Source of the DNA: Cheiracanthium punctorium
Taxonomy: Eukaryota > Arthropoda > Arachnida > Araneae > Cheiracanthiidae
DNA length: 64,000 nt
Assembly (NCBI GenBank): GCA_038373885.1
Contig: JAWZYV010013174.1
Location: 806,001-870,000 of the forward strand
Direction: 5' to 3'
In this document: piece by piece, positions 37,774 through 47,806 of the stretch
Layout: every line of letters begins with the position of its first letter
How positions within the stretch are numbered: the first letter of the stretch is position 1
Notes under the pieces: generated by a model
The model's database searches: none
Told to the model about the DNA's origin: nothing
The model's input: the letters and a program-made list of their open reading frames with translations, nothing else
Position numbers and translations under genes: made by a program

Positions 37774-38665
37774 AAACACAGATTATTTTAAAAATCATTA
37801 ACATTCTTGTAAAGTTGGCTTACGAAAAAGCACTATAAGTGCTGCAATAACCAACAGCGCGACTGCTGAAGGACAAAATATAGTTTCGTGTTACAATATA
37901 AATTAAATATCACAAACTTTTCAAATTTTTTAAAAATTATTTTATGCTCACGTTATTCTAGATAAAAGGCAGTCATTCAAATATTTTTTAATACACTATG
38001 ATTAATTTATACTTCTTTAATTGGTGTGCTGCAACACGATGATACAAAGAGTTAAGTATGGAAACAGAAACATTAGTTCGTCAGATTATTCGAATGGATG
38101 AATGAAAATATTCTTGGCACTGAATGGTAACTGCGCCCAAAAATGAAGAATTTGACTTAGTGGTTAAAGTAAATGCGGAATTCTAGCTGTGTACCCACTC
38201 TTCGCACGGGAAGATGCGAATATTTTCCTAACAATGATCTTAACAGTAGCAAAAGGAATCTCAAAAAATAAAATTATACTGAAAGACTGTACTCAGGTAC
38301 TTTAAAACGAAGAAAATTTACAGCTGCGTGAAAGCATTTAAATTTTTTAATCTAACCAACGGACTAAAATACCACTGATAATAATAATCTTGAATGTCTT
38401 TTAGGGTTTATTTATATTGTCATTTTCAATCAAAACATCGGAAAAAGAGAGGAAAGAAATTGCATTAAGATCGTGAAGGTGTAATGTTGTGTTGGCGTAA
38501 ATATTGCCTTATTCTGCGGTACACGTGTATATTATTGCAATGCCGTGATACGATGTTATATAACCTAAAGTTTTCCTCGTTAGATTGGCTATCCAATGTT
38601 AAAAAAAAAAATCACATCGAACTGGCTGTTTCGGATTTCCGCGGAGCCTCTTTATTAGATTAATG
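37774..38665. other. AT-rich spacer with a repeat head at 38187
   Basis: CTAGCTGTGTACCCACTCTT followed by CGCACGGGAAG at 38187 is a relative of the head at 34164. No coding trace. Confidence 0.4.
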
Positions 38666-39111
38666 TACAGGGTGTCTGAAAAGGTCGTTGCCAAATTTAA
38701 CATGCTGGTCTGTCACACCATGACAAACAATATTTACATACGATCTTGTGTCCGTAAATGCAAACGGCTACCGCTAGTAAAGGCAAACGGCTACCGCGAT
38801 GTTCGCAGGCTTATGGAAGCGTGGTCATTTCAGCCTTGGACGTTGCAGGAGATGAATAAAAAGAGTCTGCTAACTTAAAAGTGACCGATATGCACTACGT
38901 GTATGGTGCTGCGGATGGGAGGTCATATTAGTCATTTAATAAAATTCACATCTATTTAGGAATTATTTCTCCCTCCCCTCTACGACTGTGAACATTTCGA
39001 TCAAGGTACATCCGTACGGCCGCTGGTCCATTCCCATCCGCGGCACCATACACGTTATCGGCCAGTTCTGAGTGAGTAAACCGATTCATCCATCTCCGGC
39101 ATGTCCTAGGC

Positions 39112-40037
39112 CAGAGGTTCCCAAACTGGGTGCCACGAGCGTATGTCAGGGGTGCCGTGGAGATAATCAAGAAAAGTGTTTCGGTGGAGTATAATCCAAT
39201 AATTTCCTCTGAACCGGTATCCCCAAGAAAGTGAGCCAAGCCGATCACTAAGTGGGATCAAACAAAAATATTTCAGTCAAGTTCAAGACTGTCCTGTAGA
39301 CTCTCTTTCATAGGAACCAGGCGCGCACACAGGATTTTTGGTTGGGGGGGTTCCAACATTTACAGTTTGTGGGGGGGGGGGGTCCAACTTTTAGGGATGT
39401 TCCAGATTGACAAAAATCAGTGATGAAAGAACTCGTTTTCATTAGATGGGATTCATCCAAACTCGTCCCATCCAGTTCCCTAAGAATACACTACACAATA
39501 CAATAGGAAGCAAAATAATAGATGTACAGTTTTGAGAACAAGATGGTGTTTTATGTTCGCTTTCAGTTCGTTTTTGAAAAGTTGAGGAAAACGAGAAAAA
39601 AATTTCTTTTTTCATTTATTAGAATTGAAACTATTGCTACATTTTTTTGGAATCATTTTATCTACTATAGATATAGTGTAATAATCAATCGAAAAAAAAT
39701 CAAAGCCGATGGGGGGGGGATCCAGACCCCGTGGACCCCCCCTTGTGAGCGCCACTGATAGGAACTAACTGAAATGGGGGTATTGTCAAAATTCTATATC
39801 CCTTTCCCAAGAGAGTACTTTCTTGATAGTTAGTCCTATCAACAAACAAACAAAAAATAACGTAAAATGCATCCAAACTGCTTCTCTAACCAAACTGCTT
39901 CTCTGCCAAATTCTAACCTTCCTATTCATATAGCTTTAAAGGAAATCTGCCGCGGAAGTTTTTAGCCTGAAAAGGGTGCCGCGAAATGCTTTTAGCCTGA
40001 CAAGGGTGCCGCGAGGAAAAATGTTTGGGAACCCCTG
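39112..40037. mobile_element. hAT-type MITE nested in the MITE, itself interrupted
   Basis: Ends CAGAGGTTCCCAAACTGGGT and (reverse complement) CAGGGGTTCCCAAACATTTT. An identical 8-bp duplication TCCTAGGC lies at 39104-39111 and 40038-40045, the hAT hallmark. A second copy of the same family, without the inner insertion, is at 52617-53054 and aligns through most of its length, including AAGACTGTCCTGTAG and CCTTTCCCAAGAGAGTACTT. No transposase. Confidence 0.93.
39318..39757. mobile_element. second hAT-type MITE nested inside the first
   Basis: Identical 8-bp duplication ATAGGAAC at 39310-39317 and 39758-39765. Ends CAGGCGCGCACACAGG and (reverse complement) CAGTGGCGCTCACAAGG. The empty site is present in the sister copy at 52.8 kb (TTTTATAGGAACTCC), which proves the insertion. 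The 440-bp interior has two G-runs and the open frame 39522-39758, which shows no domain. Confidence 0.92.
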
Positions 40038-40197
40038 TCCTAGGCTGTAATGATCACGCTTCCATAAGCCTGTGAACATCGCACCGTCTAGCGGTCACCG
40101 TTTGCATTTCCGGACACAAGTTCCCGTGTAAATCTTGTTCGTCATGATATAAGAGACCAGCATGTGACACAGCGACCTTGTGAGACACCCTGTGGAT

Positions 40198-41049
40198 CAG
40201 TGGTTCCAAACCGGGGGGTCGCGACCCCCAAGTGGGTCGCCATGCCTTTTTTCGGGGGTCGCCGCAGACCGCTTTTGTAGGAAATTAATAGTAAACTATT
40301 TTCACGTTTCTTTGCCATGAGACATCATTTCTCCCTTTTCCTTTGGAAAGAAAAAATCCTTATTCTCGTCAGGGCTTTTGTATCAAAGCTACAAAAACTG
40401 ACGTCGGTCAATCTAGGAGTGTTAACTAAACCTTGAGAACCCATGCATTAAGACAGAAGAATCAGAAATAGGAATTGCAATTAATTTAAAGGGGGTAATT
40501 AGTAGCCAGCTTGAAGCCCTTCAATCTGAATCGTGCGAAATCCATTTCACACATCTTTAGATGTCGCCGATCCTTCTGATGAAGTGCAGGGTGAATTTTT
40601 GAATTTACAAAATGACTCCTCCGCAAGTGATTTATACCAAGAAAAACCGTTGACTCAATTTTGGTGTGCTGTGCGTTGCTCATATCCGATAATTTTATGT
40701 GTCAAATGTTAACGCCATTTGCATCTATACTTATCTGCATGAAGTTGGATTTTCAACTCTTTTGTAGAAGACAAAAGCCAGTAATAAATTAGATGTCTAA
40801 GATGACATGCGGTTGACTTTGGCCAATATTCAGCCAATAATAGCCAAACTTGTCAGTCAAATTCAGCCTCAATCATCCTATTAAAAATCAGTACGTACTA
40901 AAAAGATGTCAATTTTAAATCTCAAGATGTATTTTTTCCATTATTAATTTTTTTTTATTGGTCAAACATGGCAGATTGGGGGGGGGGGGTCGCGAAAGTT
41001 TTGGAAAATCTAAAAGGGGTCGCGATTGAAAAAAGGTTGGGAACCACTG
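40198..41049 (+). mobile_element. hAT deletion derivative, inserted at the tip of the MITE
   Basis: Ends CAGTGGTTCCAAACCGGGGG and (reverse complement) CAGTGGTTCCCAACCTTTTT, both leading into GGGTCGCGACCCC-type sequence. The 8-bp duplications CTGTGGAT (40190-40197) and CTGTAGAT (41050-41057) differ at one base. The 852-bp element keeps the decayed 3' end of a transposase gene (next entry). Confidence 0.9.
40440..40890 (+). pseudogene. hAT transposase C-terminal relic
   Basis: Within the hAT element, plus-strand frames give QFWCAV-like residues, then YLHEVGFSTLL (40732-40764), a stop, KTKASNKLDV, another stop and DDMRLTLANIQPIIAKLV. This order matches the C-terminal dimerisation region (hATC) of hAT transposases, where the catalytic Trp/Glu segment lies just upstream. 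Stops and frame changes make it non-coding. Upstream domains (BED finger, most of the catalytic core) are missing. Confidence 0.75.
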
Positions 41050-41154
41050 CTGTAGATGTTCAACCACATAACTATTTCTAATCTCAACATAACCATAATT
41101 GTTCTATGGAAAAAAAGTGGAAGAATAATGATTTATGGTTTTTCATTTTTTTAA

Positions 41155-41932
41155 CCCTTTAGCGCGCAGTGTTCCCGCTCTGGGAACACCAAACTCTCAC
41201 GTTTCGACTGTTGCCAGTCACGAAGAATAGATTTGATTTCTATAAAAATAGTGGCGGGTGACATAGCTTCAAGAGAATCCTTTACTTTTTAGCACGTCCT
41301 TTCCCGTCAAAAAATGGTCACGATTATTTTTAACAGCACTGACATCTCCTGAAAAATGGAAGAATGCGAGAACAGCTGGATCGATTGCCCATTGCTGAAA
41401 AAAGGGCAGCCGTTGCCATCGCTCGACTTAACTACCAGCAAGAGGGCGGACGATTGAAACGTTCATCCCATGCCACAGATCTAGAGACCCTTTTTTGACG
41501 CAGCTGGCTGTGCCGCACAGCCAGCTTTCGTCAAAAAAGGGTCTCTAGCCCTCCAAGCGGCTGAGACGTAAAATCCCGTTCACTTCATTCCTGTTTTCAC
41601 TGCAATGCATCTATAATTTAAATTATTTATAACACCAAGGTATCATAAAATATATTTCGATATTAAAGATTATAGGTATCTTAGGAGTTAACTTTTTAAT
41701 AATTACAAATCTTCCTATCGAAATTTTATTTTTTAAATAATTTTAAAGCTGCATGAAATTTTTACCGTGAAAACAACTTTACATTATTTGCCCATTTCCA
41801 AGACGCTCAGAGGGCTAGATCTGTGGCACGCGATGAACGTTTCCATCGTCCGCCCTCTTTCTGGTAGTTAAGTCGAGCGATGGCAACGGCTGCCCTTTTT
41901 TAAGCATTGGGCAAGGGTTGCGCCTGAAAGGG
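41155..41932. mobile_element. piggyBac-type MITE with exact TTAA duplications
   Basis: CCCTTTAGCGCGCA at the left and (reverse complement) CCCTTTCAGGCGCA at the right are bordered by TTAA at 41151-41154 and 41933-41936. A second, inner inverted pair of about 100 bp is present: 41385-41485 (AAAAAAGGGCAGCCGTTGCC and on) against 41815-41905. The centre carries the long hairpin at 41482-41547. At 778 bp with no transposase it is non-autonomous. A diverged fragment lies at 885-1186. Confidence 0.88.
41482..41547. repeat. 66-bp near-perfect hairpin inside the TTAA MITE
   Basis: TAGAGACCCTTTTTTGACG with CAGCTGGCTGTGC at left is mirrored by GCACAGCCAGCT and CGTCAAAAAAGGGTCTCTA at right, with a very short loop and a one- or two-base bulge. 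It resembles a precursor-like stem but sits in a mobile element. Confidence 0.85.
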
Positions 41933-41939
41933 TTAATAA

Positions 41940-42560
41940 AACATTCATGTTTTCTTAGCATAGCCCAAACCCTACTAGTGCTTATATAAACCTTCCATTT
42001 AAGAAATACCGTTTCCCAGATGACTTTCATCATCTTATCTAGAAATTTAAATTTAAAAAAAATGCTATTTAGTACCACGGCAAAATTAAACTGCATGAAA
42101 TCCAAACAGATAGACCGGAATTTTTCTTTTTTTCCTTTCTCCCGCAAACGCAGGCGGTTGCGAGCTGTTTATCTAGAAAACGCACCGGGGGAAAACGCCG
42201 CTGACCACTTCGTTATGAATGCAAGCAGACGGAGAGAGAAAAACGCAAAAGGCGGGAATATACCCCCCCCCCCGTTTTTTCCTTCCCCTTCAATCCTATT
42301 CCGGCGTTCTGCCTATTCCCACCGCAGGAAGGTACGGCCAGCTGCGACCTCCCTTCTGTTACTCCGCTTCTCCCAATGAGATGAAGCACATTTGCTCGAG
42401 GAGAGAGAGACAGAACGTGGGAGAGAGAAGGAAGATAGAGATAAAAAAAAAATGTTCTAGAGACGAGAAAAAATTGAAGGGAGAAAAAAAAAAAATGGAA
42501 TTCGAGTTGGCGAGTTTCACCCAGGGAAGGAAAATTATTTATTAGGTGGCTGCCCACTTG
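41940..42560. other. GC-richer block at 42110-42540
   Basis: Higher GC and purine-rich runs (GAGAGAGA, A9-11) with overlapping open frames on both strands that have biased composition and no recognisable domain. It could be regulatory or a decayed repeat. Unresolved. Confidence 0.3.
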
Positions 42561-45560
42561 CTTGTTGGAAATTTGCTTTTCGGTGAAGTATTAGATTTTT
42601 TTTTTTTTTTTTCAGGATGATGTTTTGGAGTCTAAGGTGATTGAGTGATTACAGGCAACTTTTTCTTCAGCCTTAATAATAATGATAAAGCTATATTTTA
42701 CGTCTATCTGTGCCTTACAGTTTAGCAGGATATTAACCGAGGACAGATATATATATTCAGATATTTTTGAATAAAAGCATTTCTAAAAAATAAATTCAAG
42801 TCAGACGTGTTTTTCTTGCAAGTAGTGCTACTTTAGGCATTAGTAGTTGGTCACAAGGTCCCAAATTACAAGATTTCAAGAAAATTGAAAAGTGTTTATG
42901 ATTTGTTTTGTCTATCCTTATGCCCATCTGTCCGTGCTTACGTATAGAATTCTTATGTTCTATCACTACGAAATTTATGTATGGAATTCTTATGTACTAT
43001 ACCATGTACCCCATTAGAAATGGTATATGTAGAATTCATAATTCATCTTCTATGTGTTTCAGAAGAGCTCCAGTACATTACGGTCTATCGCAGTTTCGAA
43101 GTATTCAAGTGTTTCAAGCACAACAATAATTATATAAACTGTTATAACAGCATAATCTTTATTTAAAAAAATAGAAATAACATTAAAAGATCTTTTACAT
43201 TGTCACGTAAAATTACATTAATAGTGATATACAACTTCACTTTCAAATTCTTACAAAACTTGACCATAATGCATCACTAAATTTGGGGCAAAAAGGGCTG
43301 TTATATTGAAAAGTGTTTCATAATCGATGTGTTCGAAAATATGTATCTTTCTTGTTATTTATAAGATACACACATAGCATTATGTACAATATTTTCTTTC
43401 TTCTCTCTCTCTTTCGCTTTCTCTCTGTATATGCATGGCAGCTGAGTAACCTTTAGGCTTCATTGAATGAAGCAAATATTCTCTTGGAACATATTATTGT
43501 ACATATTTAAGACATGTTGAATCCAAAAAACTGCGAAATGTTTGCACATGTGACATAGCAAGGAGAACATGTGTTCGAGGAAAGTGTAGTTGTAAAACTA
43601 TGACTCAAAACTCTTAGTCACTCCTGCGATCTGACTGAATGGTGTGAGCTTCGTGAACTATTTGGAGGAAAAACTGTTTACCCTCAAAGTATCTTACTTG
43701 AAATTTTATCCCTTTGGTGTAGTCTAAAGCTACGTTTCGTTTATGTTCACAAATAACAAGCACATCAATTGGAGTGGGCAAGGGATTCCTTTTGTCAAGT
43801 AATTTGTAAACATTCGCCAATGTATACAAGAAATGCACTAGAAATGAACCCTACATTTCATGAAATGCACATTAAGGTCTAACTAAAGGTTTATTCCCAG
43901 TAATTTCAATTTTCAGAAATAGAAGACGTATTTTGCAATTGACAAAGTTTTTGCGGTAGTCATCGATAACTAAAATATTTAAGCTAATGATTATTTAAAA
44001 TTCTATAATCTGAGGATTCAACATCGTACAGAAAGAACAATGACGGCCTCATTTGCAATTTGAAAAGAAATTCTATACCTTTTTTACCACTATATTATTA
44101 ATCGTCTATGCTCACTTGTTAGGCATTCGCGGTTTTAAACAAGTAAAAATACTACTAAAATTTACTGAGATTTTGAAGATTAGCAAGATGTTTTTTCTTA
44201 ACTTCTTTAAAATAGTAAGATGCAGCCATATTTAATAAAATTTTGTAACACATGAAAATAATAATAATAATAATAAAAGAACGTAGGCGTTTTCGATACA
44301 ATTAATACCGGAAATGACTGGGCACATTTGATGTCTATATAACTGTGATAATAGCAAAATGGAATGGTATTCTCATAATGTTAAAAATTTATAAAAAATA
44401 AACCTATGAAATTGATGAATGATGTTTTCAAAACAAAAAGAAAATTAACCGTAATCATCGAAAATGCATCTTAACTATCAATAGTACTATAAAAGGGCTG
44501 ATATTTAAAAGCATCGTACTGATCACGAAGTTATAGGGTTATTGCATATTAATTGGAGTTACAAAAATGGGATTAATTTACTTCTGACAAATTTTTAGCG
44601 TAACAGCCTATTTATTGAAATCATGTTGTGAATCATGTTGTAATCATACTGAGCTTAAATTTCATACATGTTCATAAAAGTAATGCAGACAACAGATGTA
44701 ACCGAGAACAACCCAGATAGACTTTTTTTAAACTTATTATCTGGTGGCACGGAATACTAATACATCAACTTTGAATACAAATGGTAACTATACTGGTACA
44801 GTATGAAAGTGATTAACTTTATTTTTGAAGAAATGCCACAAAATTATCATCTGTATAAAATATCATGCCCATCAAGCTTTACAAATTACACAGAGCATAC
44901 ATAATCTAGTTGACATAGATAGAAGGAAGCAATGTACACTCAGAACATTCCTTAATATAGTCGGTCTTATTATGATTATGAAGAAGCTGTATGCAGTAAT
45001 GGTCCATGCATGAAATTTTCAAACTTGTTATGCATATTTGAGCTCAAAATATACTACAAGGAAATGTTGCTTTTAAACACTGTTGACATTAATGCACTAT
45101 TTTACACGAACACAAAGTGAATATTCATATATTGAATTTATTTTAATATTAACGTGAACAACCACTGACTAACATAGTTAAAATTCTAAAGTTCTTACGG
45201 TATTAAGATAATTAATTATAAAGAATGAAATCTGATAGTGAAGTTCATTCAGCACTTAGGTCTGACACTATAACAAAGTTTTAAAGTACTGAAAAAGAGA
45301 TTCTTCAATATAAATTCTCTGCCCAGATCAGTGGAATTTTAATTCCGATATTTCAGCTCAGATTATTTACATTAAATGTATAAAAACCAATGCAGTTTTG
45401 TGTATAAATTAATTTTCATCTTAGCAATTTCAACATAGTTTGATGTATTACTTTTGAAGAAAACTGTCTTAAAAATCACTAATTTTGTCAATGAAAAATT
45501 TTATACCTTCGTGTTTTTAAATATATTTCACTATTTAAATATTTTAGGGAAAACTAAAAA
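42561..45560. other. AT-rich spacer with microsatellites
   Basis: T-run at 42598-42613, CT-rich run at about 43396-43430, (AAT)n at about 44258-44277. Short open frames have no recognisable domain. Confidence 0.45.
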
Positions 45561-45567
45561 GGTCTTG

Positions 45568-45625
45568 AATTATGAAAAGAAAGAAGAAAAAGAAAGAAAG
45601 GAAGGAAGAAAGAAAGAAAAATCAA
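45568..45625. repeat. (GAAA)n / (GGAA)n microsatellite
   Basis: Imperfect GAAA and GAAGGAAA repeats on the plus strand. Confidence 0.75.
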
Positions 45626-45778
45626 TTAAATGCTATGTATCTAAATTTACAAGTTTTTTATTATACAAATATTTACAGGTAGCATATATAGAATCTTATT
45701 TTCTGAAATATTTGAAAAACTTCGTTTATATTTATTTTATTTTATTTATTTTTATTTTTTGCGTGTGGTAGATTTTAA

Positions 45779-45944
45779 TTAGAAATGTACCTGACACGAG
45801 ACGAGACAGAGATTTGCAGTTATTATGTGACACGAGACGAACGTTTTTATACTTATCACATAGGTATTTTGAGGGACAAAACTTAGCAGCTGATTTATAA
45901 GACTAGACAGGCTTTTTTTTTTGTCTAGCGTCCATCCCCATTTT
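45779..45944. mobile_element. GAGACGAG-rich repeat, relative of 37642 and 62150
   Basis: CACGAGACGAGACAGAG and, 40 bp later, CACGAGACGAACG at the left. At the right is CTAGCGTCCATCCCCA, whose complement TGGGGATGGACGC resembles TAGGGATGGA. Family membership is by shared motif only. Confidence 0.45.
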
Positions 45945-46355
45945 CAAAACGTAGAATGAAAAAATCAACATCGCAATCCAGACAAATATATCATATTACT
46001 ATGCAAATCATCTTATTGGATCTATTACTGCCTAGGGACCAATTAGAACATGTGCAGGGTCGGTAAAAAAGATAGGTTCGCGTTAGTTTGTATAGACATT
46101 CATCAGTGTGTCTGTCTGTATGAGGTACGGAACCAAGAAATGAACAGAAAAATACTGCCTAAATGAAAGACGAGCTCTGTCCTCAAGGGGTTATGGGTAC
46201 TGCTGTTACAATTATTATTATTTTTCTTCAGGAGTTAAATTTGAGAGTGCATTATATCTACTCTTGCATCTTAGAGTAGTTGGATTTGACTTGTTTAATA
46301 ATTGTTTTCAAATTATGTAAGGCAGTTGTTTTTAGTTTAAAACTCAAGGTACACA
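45945..46355. other. spacer
   Basis: No gene or repeat recognised. Confidence 0.4.
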
Positions 46356-46357
46356 TT

Positions 46358-46577
46358 GAGCCCCGCCATGGTCGAGTGGATAACATACTGAACACAATAG
46401 ACGGCAGAAGTTCGAAAATAACCAGTGTTCTGGCCTTCAGAACGGCTGTAGATCTAACGGTCTGTGGATATAGTTAGATTTTTTTTCCAGATGTAACGTG
46501 AATACGCGTAAAAACCAAGGCACACCCCTCAAGCAGATAGCACTTGCATAGCTTTGATTCAACACAACACAACATAC
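46358..46577 (+). mobile_element. tRNA-derived SINE (CCATGGTCGAGTGG family)
   Basis: The A-box-like TGGTCGAGTGGATAA begins near 46369. A B-box-like GCAGAAGTTCGAAAATA follows, then GATCTAACGGTCTGTGGATA, CCAGATGTAACGTGAATACG and a (CAACA)n tail. The same family as 33960 (body) and 24238 (head). Confidence 0.85.
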
Positions 46578-46852
46578 AATCATCAAAAGTTTTCTTTCAG
46601 TACACTATACATGATTTGCTATCAAGTGAAACTTATTTTTACTCAAGTCATTCCTAAACCTTTTTCTAAGGAAACTTAAATTCAAGCCACTAATTTACCG
46701 TAGCAGATAAATAAAGCACGGAAGTATAATGAATTTTATGCATTTTCACATAGCCCTAAACTTGATGCTAAAGAATATTTTACATTATCCTAACCCTTTT
46801 CTGTTCTACCTTTTAATCATGATGCACATGCATATAATTTATGGAATGTATG
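46578..46852. other. short spacer
   Basis: Nothing recognised. Confidence 0.4.
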
Positions 46853-47446
46853 CAGTGTGCCCGCTAACTTCCTTAGTCACCCCATGAACTACAGAACGGT
46901 GAGAGCTATAGTCATAAACATGGGTTGTAGTTACAGTAAAATAGCTATGAGCTGCACGATGAAGCCGCTTACAGTGCTAACTCCCCGATGCACCTAGTGA
47001 ACATTAATCTCAAAACTAGAAGACGTAAAATGCAAACTTGAAAAACGTATTACTGATACTTGTATCACCTGTAATATTGTACAATATGCAGCAGGAAATA
47101 TAAATGAGTCTAATGCTAAAAAGTGCAGTTTCAGAAAATGTGACCAAACAAACATGTGTTTTATGCTTTACATGTGTAGAATCATTCTGCGAATTAATGT
47201 GCGCAGGGCATTTTTTCTTACAAAATCGACTATGCTGAACATCTTTGTAACTGGCATTTTTCCCTTATCTAGTGCGATTTGGAATAAGAACGGTAACTCC
47301 AAATTTAGTTATAAAGTGGTGCTGTAAGCGTCTTTATATAGCGTAGCGCATAGCAGTTTTACTATACCTAGTCCCTACTTTTATGGCTATAGCTCTCGCT
47401 GTTCAGAGCTTAACATGGTTACAAAGGACTTTAGTGAGCATATTTT
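46853..47446. mobile_element. MITE with ~130-bp inverted arms
   Basis: The left arm from CAGTGTGCCCGCTAACTTCC pairs with the right arm ending GGACTTTAGTGAGCATA (reverse complement TATGCTCACTAAAGTCC). Inner blocks GAGAGCTATAGTCATAAA / TTTATGGCTATAGCTCTC and CGCTTACAG / CTGTAAGCG are also inverted. No transposase and no clear target duplication were found. The superfamily is unassigned. Confidence 0.75.
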
Positions 47447-47804
47447 ATAACTGCTTTTTATCTTGATGTTGCCATAGTAATAATAATTAAACATAAATAA
47501 AATAAATAGTAACGCAAAAATTGAAAAAATAAAAATACAAGCTTATATTATAAAAATTCTTGAATAATGTAGTCTTCACTTCAGAAAAAATGGCAAATCT
47601 CGATCGGCATTAGCTTATTTCTCCCTTGTCCTTCCATCTGTTTACTGGCCAAATATAATTAGTTCACGGACCGCTATTTGCTGATCGGTGTAAAAGAATG
47701 CATTTTGAGAAAATGAAACAAATAATCTTAATTCACCAAAACACGATTTAACACGCTTATAAATAAAAAATGAATGAAATCTTTATTAAAATAAAATTAT
47801 AAAA
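47447..47804. other. AT-rich spacer
   Basis: Nothing recognised. Confidence 0.4.
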
Positions 47805-47806
47805 TA

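Larger units (their letters stand above)
38668..40192. mobile_element. TA-flanked MITE with long inverted arms, host of nested insertions
   Basis: The left end CAGGGTGTCTGAAAAGGTCG pairs with the right end (reverse complement) CAGGGTGTCTCACAAGGTCG. Similarity runs for well over 150 bp, including ACATGCTGGTCT, TGTGTCCG.AAATGCAAACG and CAGGCTTATGGAAGCGTG. TA precedes the left end (38666-38667). The right TA is preserved beyond the adjacent hAT insertion (within CTGTAGAT, 41050-41057). An inner inverted pair, GTATGGTGCTGCGGATGGGA at 38902 and TCCCATCCGCGGCACCATAC at 39033, forms the centre. Removing the insertion at 39112-40037 and its duplicated 8 bp leaves about 590 bp. No transposase. Confidence 0.85.

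Noticed and set aside
41815..42557. Several frames above 100 codons on both strands
   Set aside because: They overlap each other, span the end of the TTAA MITE, and consist of basic or hydrophobic low-complexity peptides.
43614..43838. 74-codon minus-strand frame as a host exon
   Set aside because: No recognisable domain or splice context, and the length is within chance for the region.
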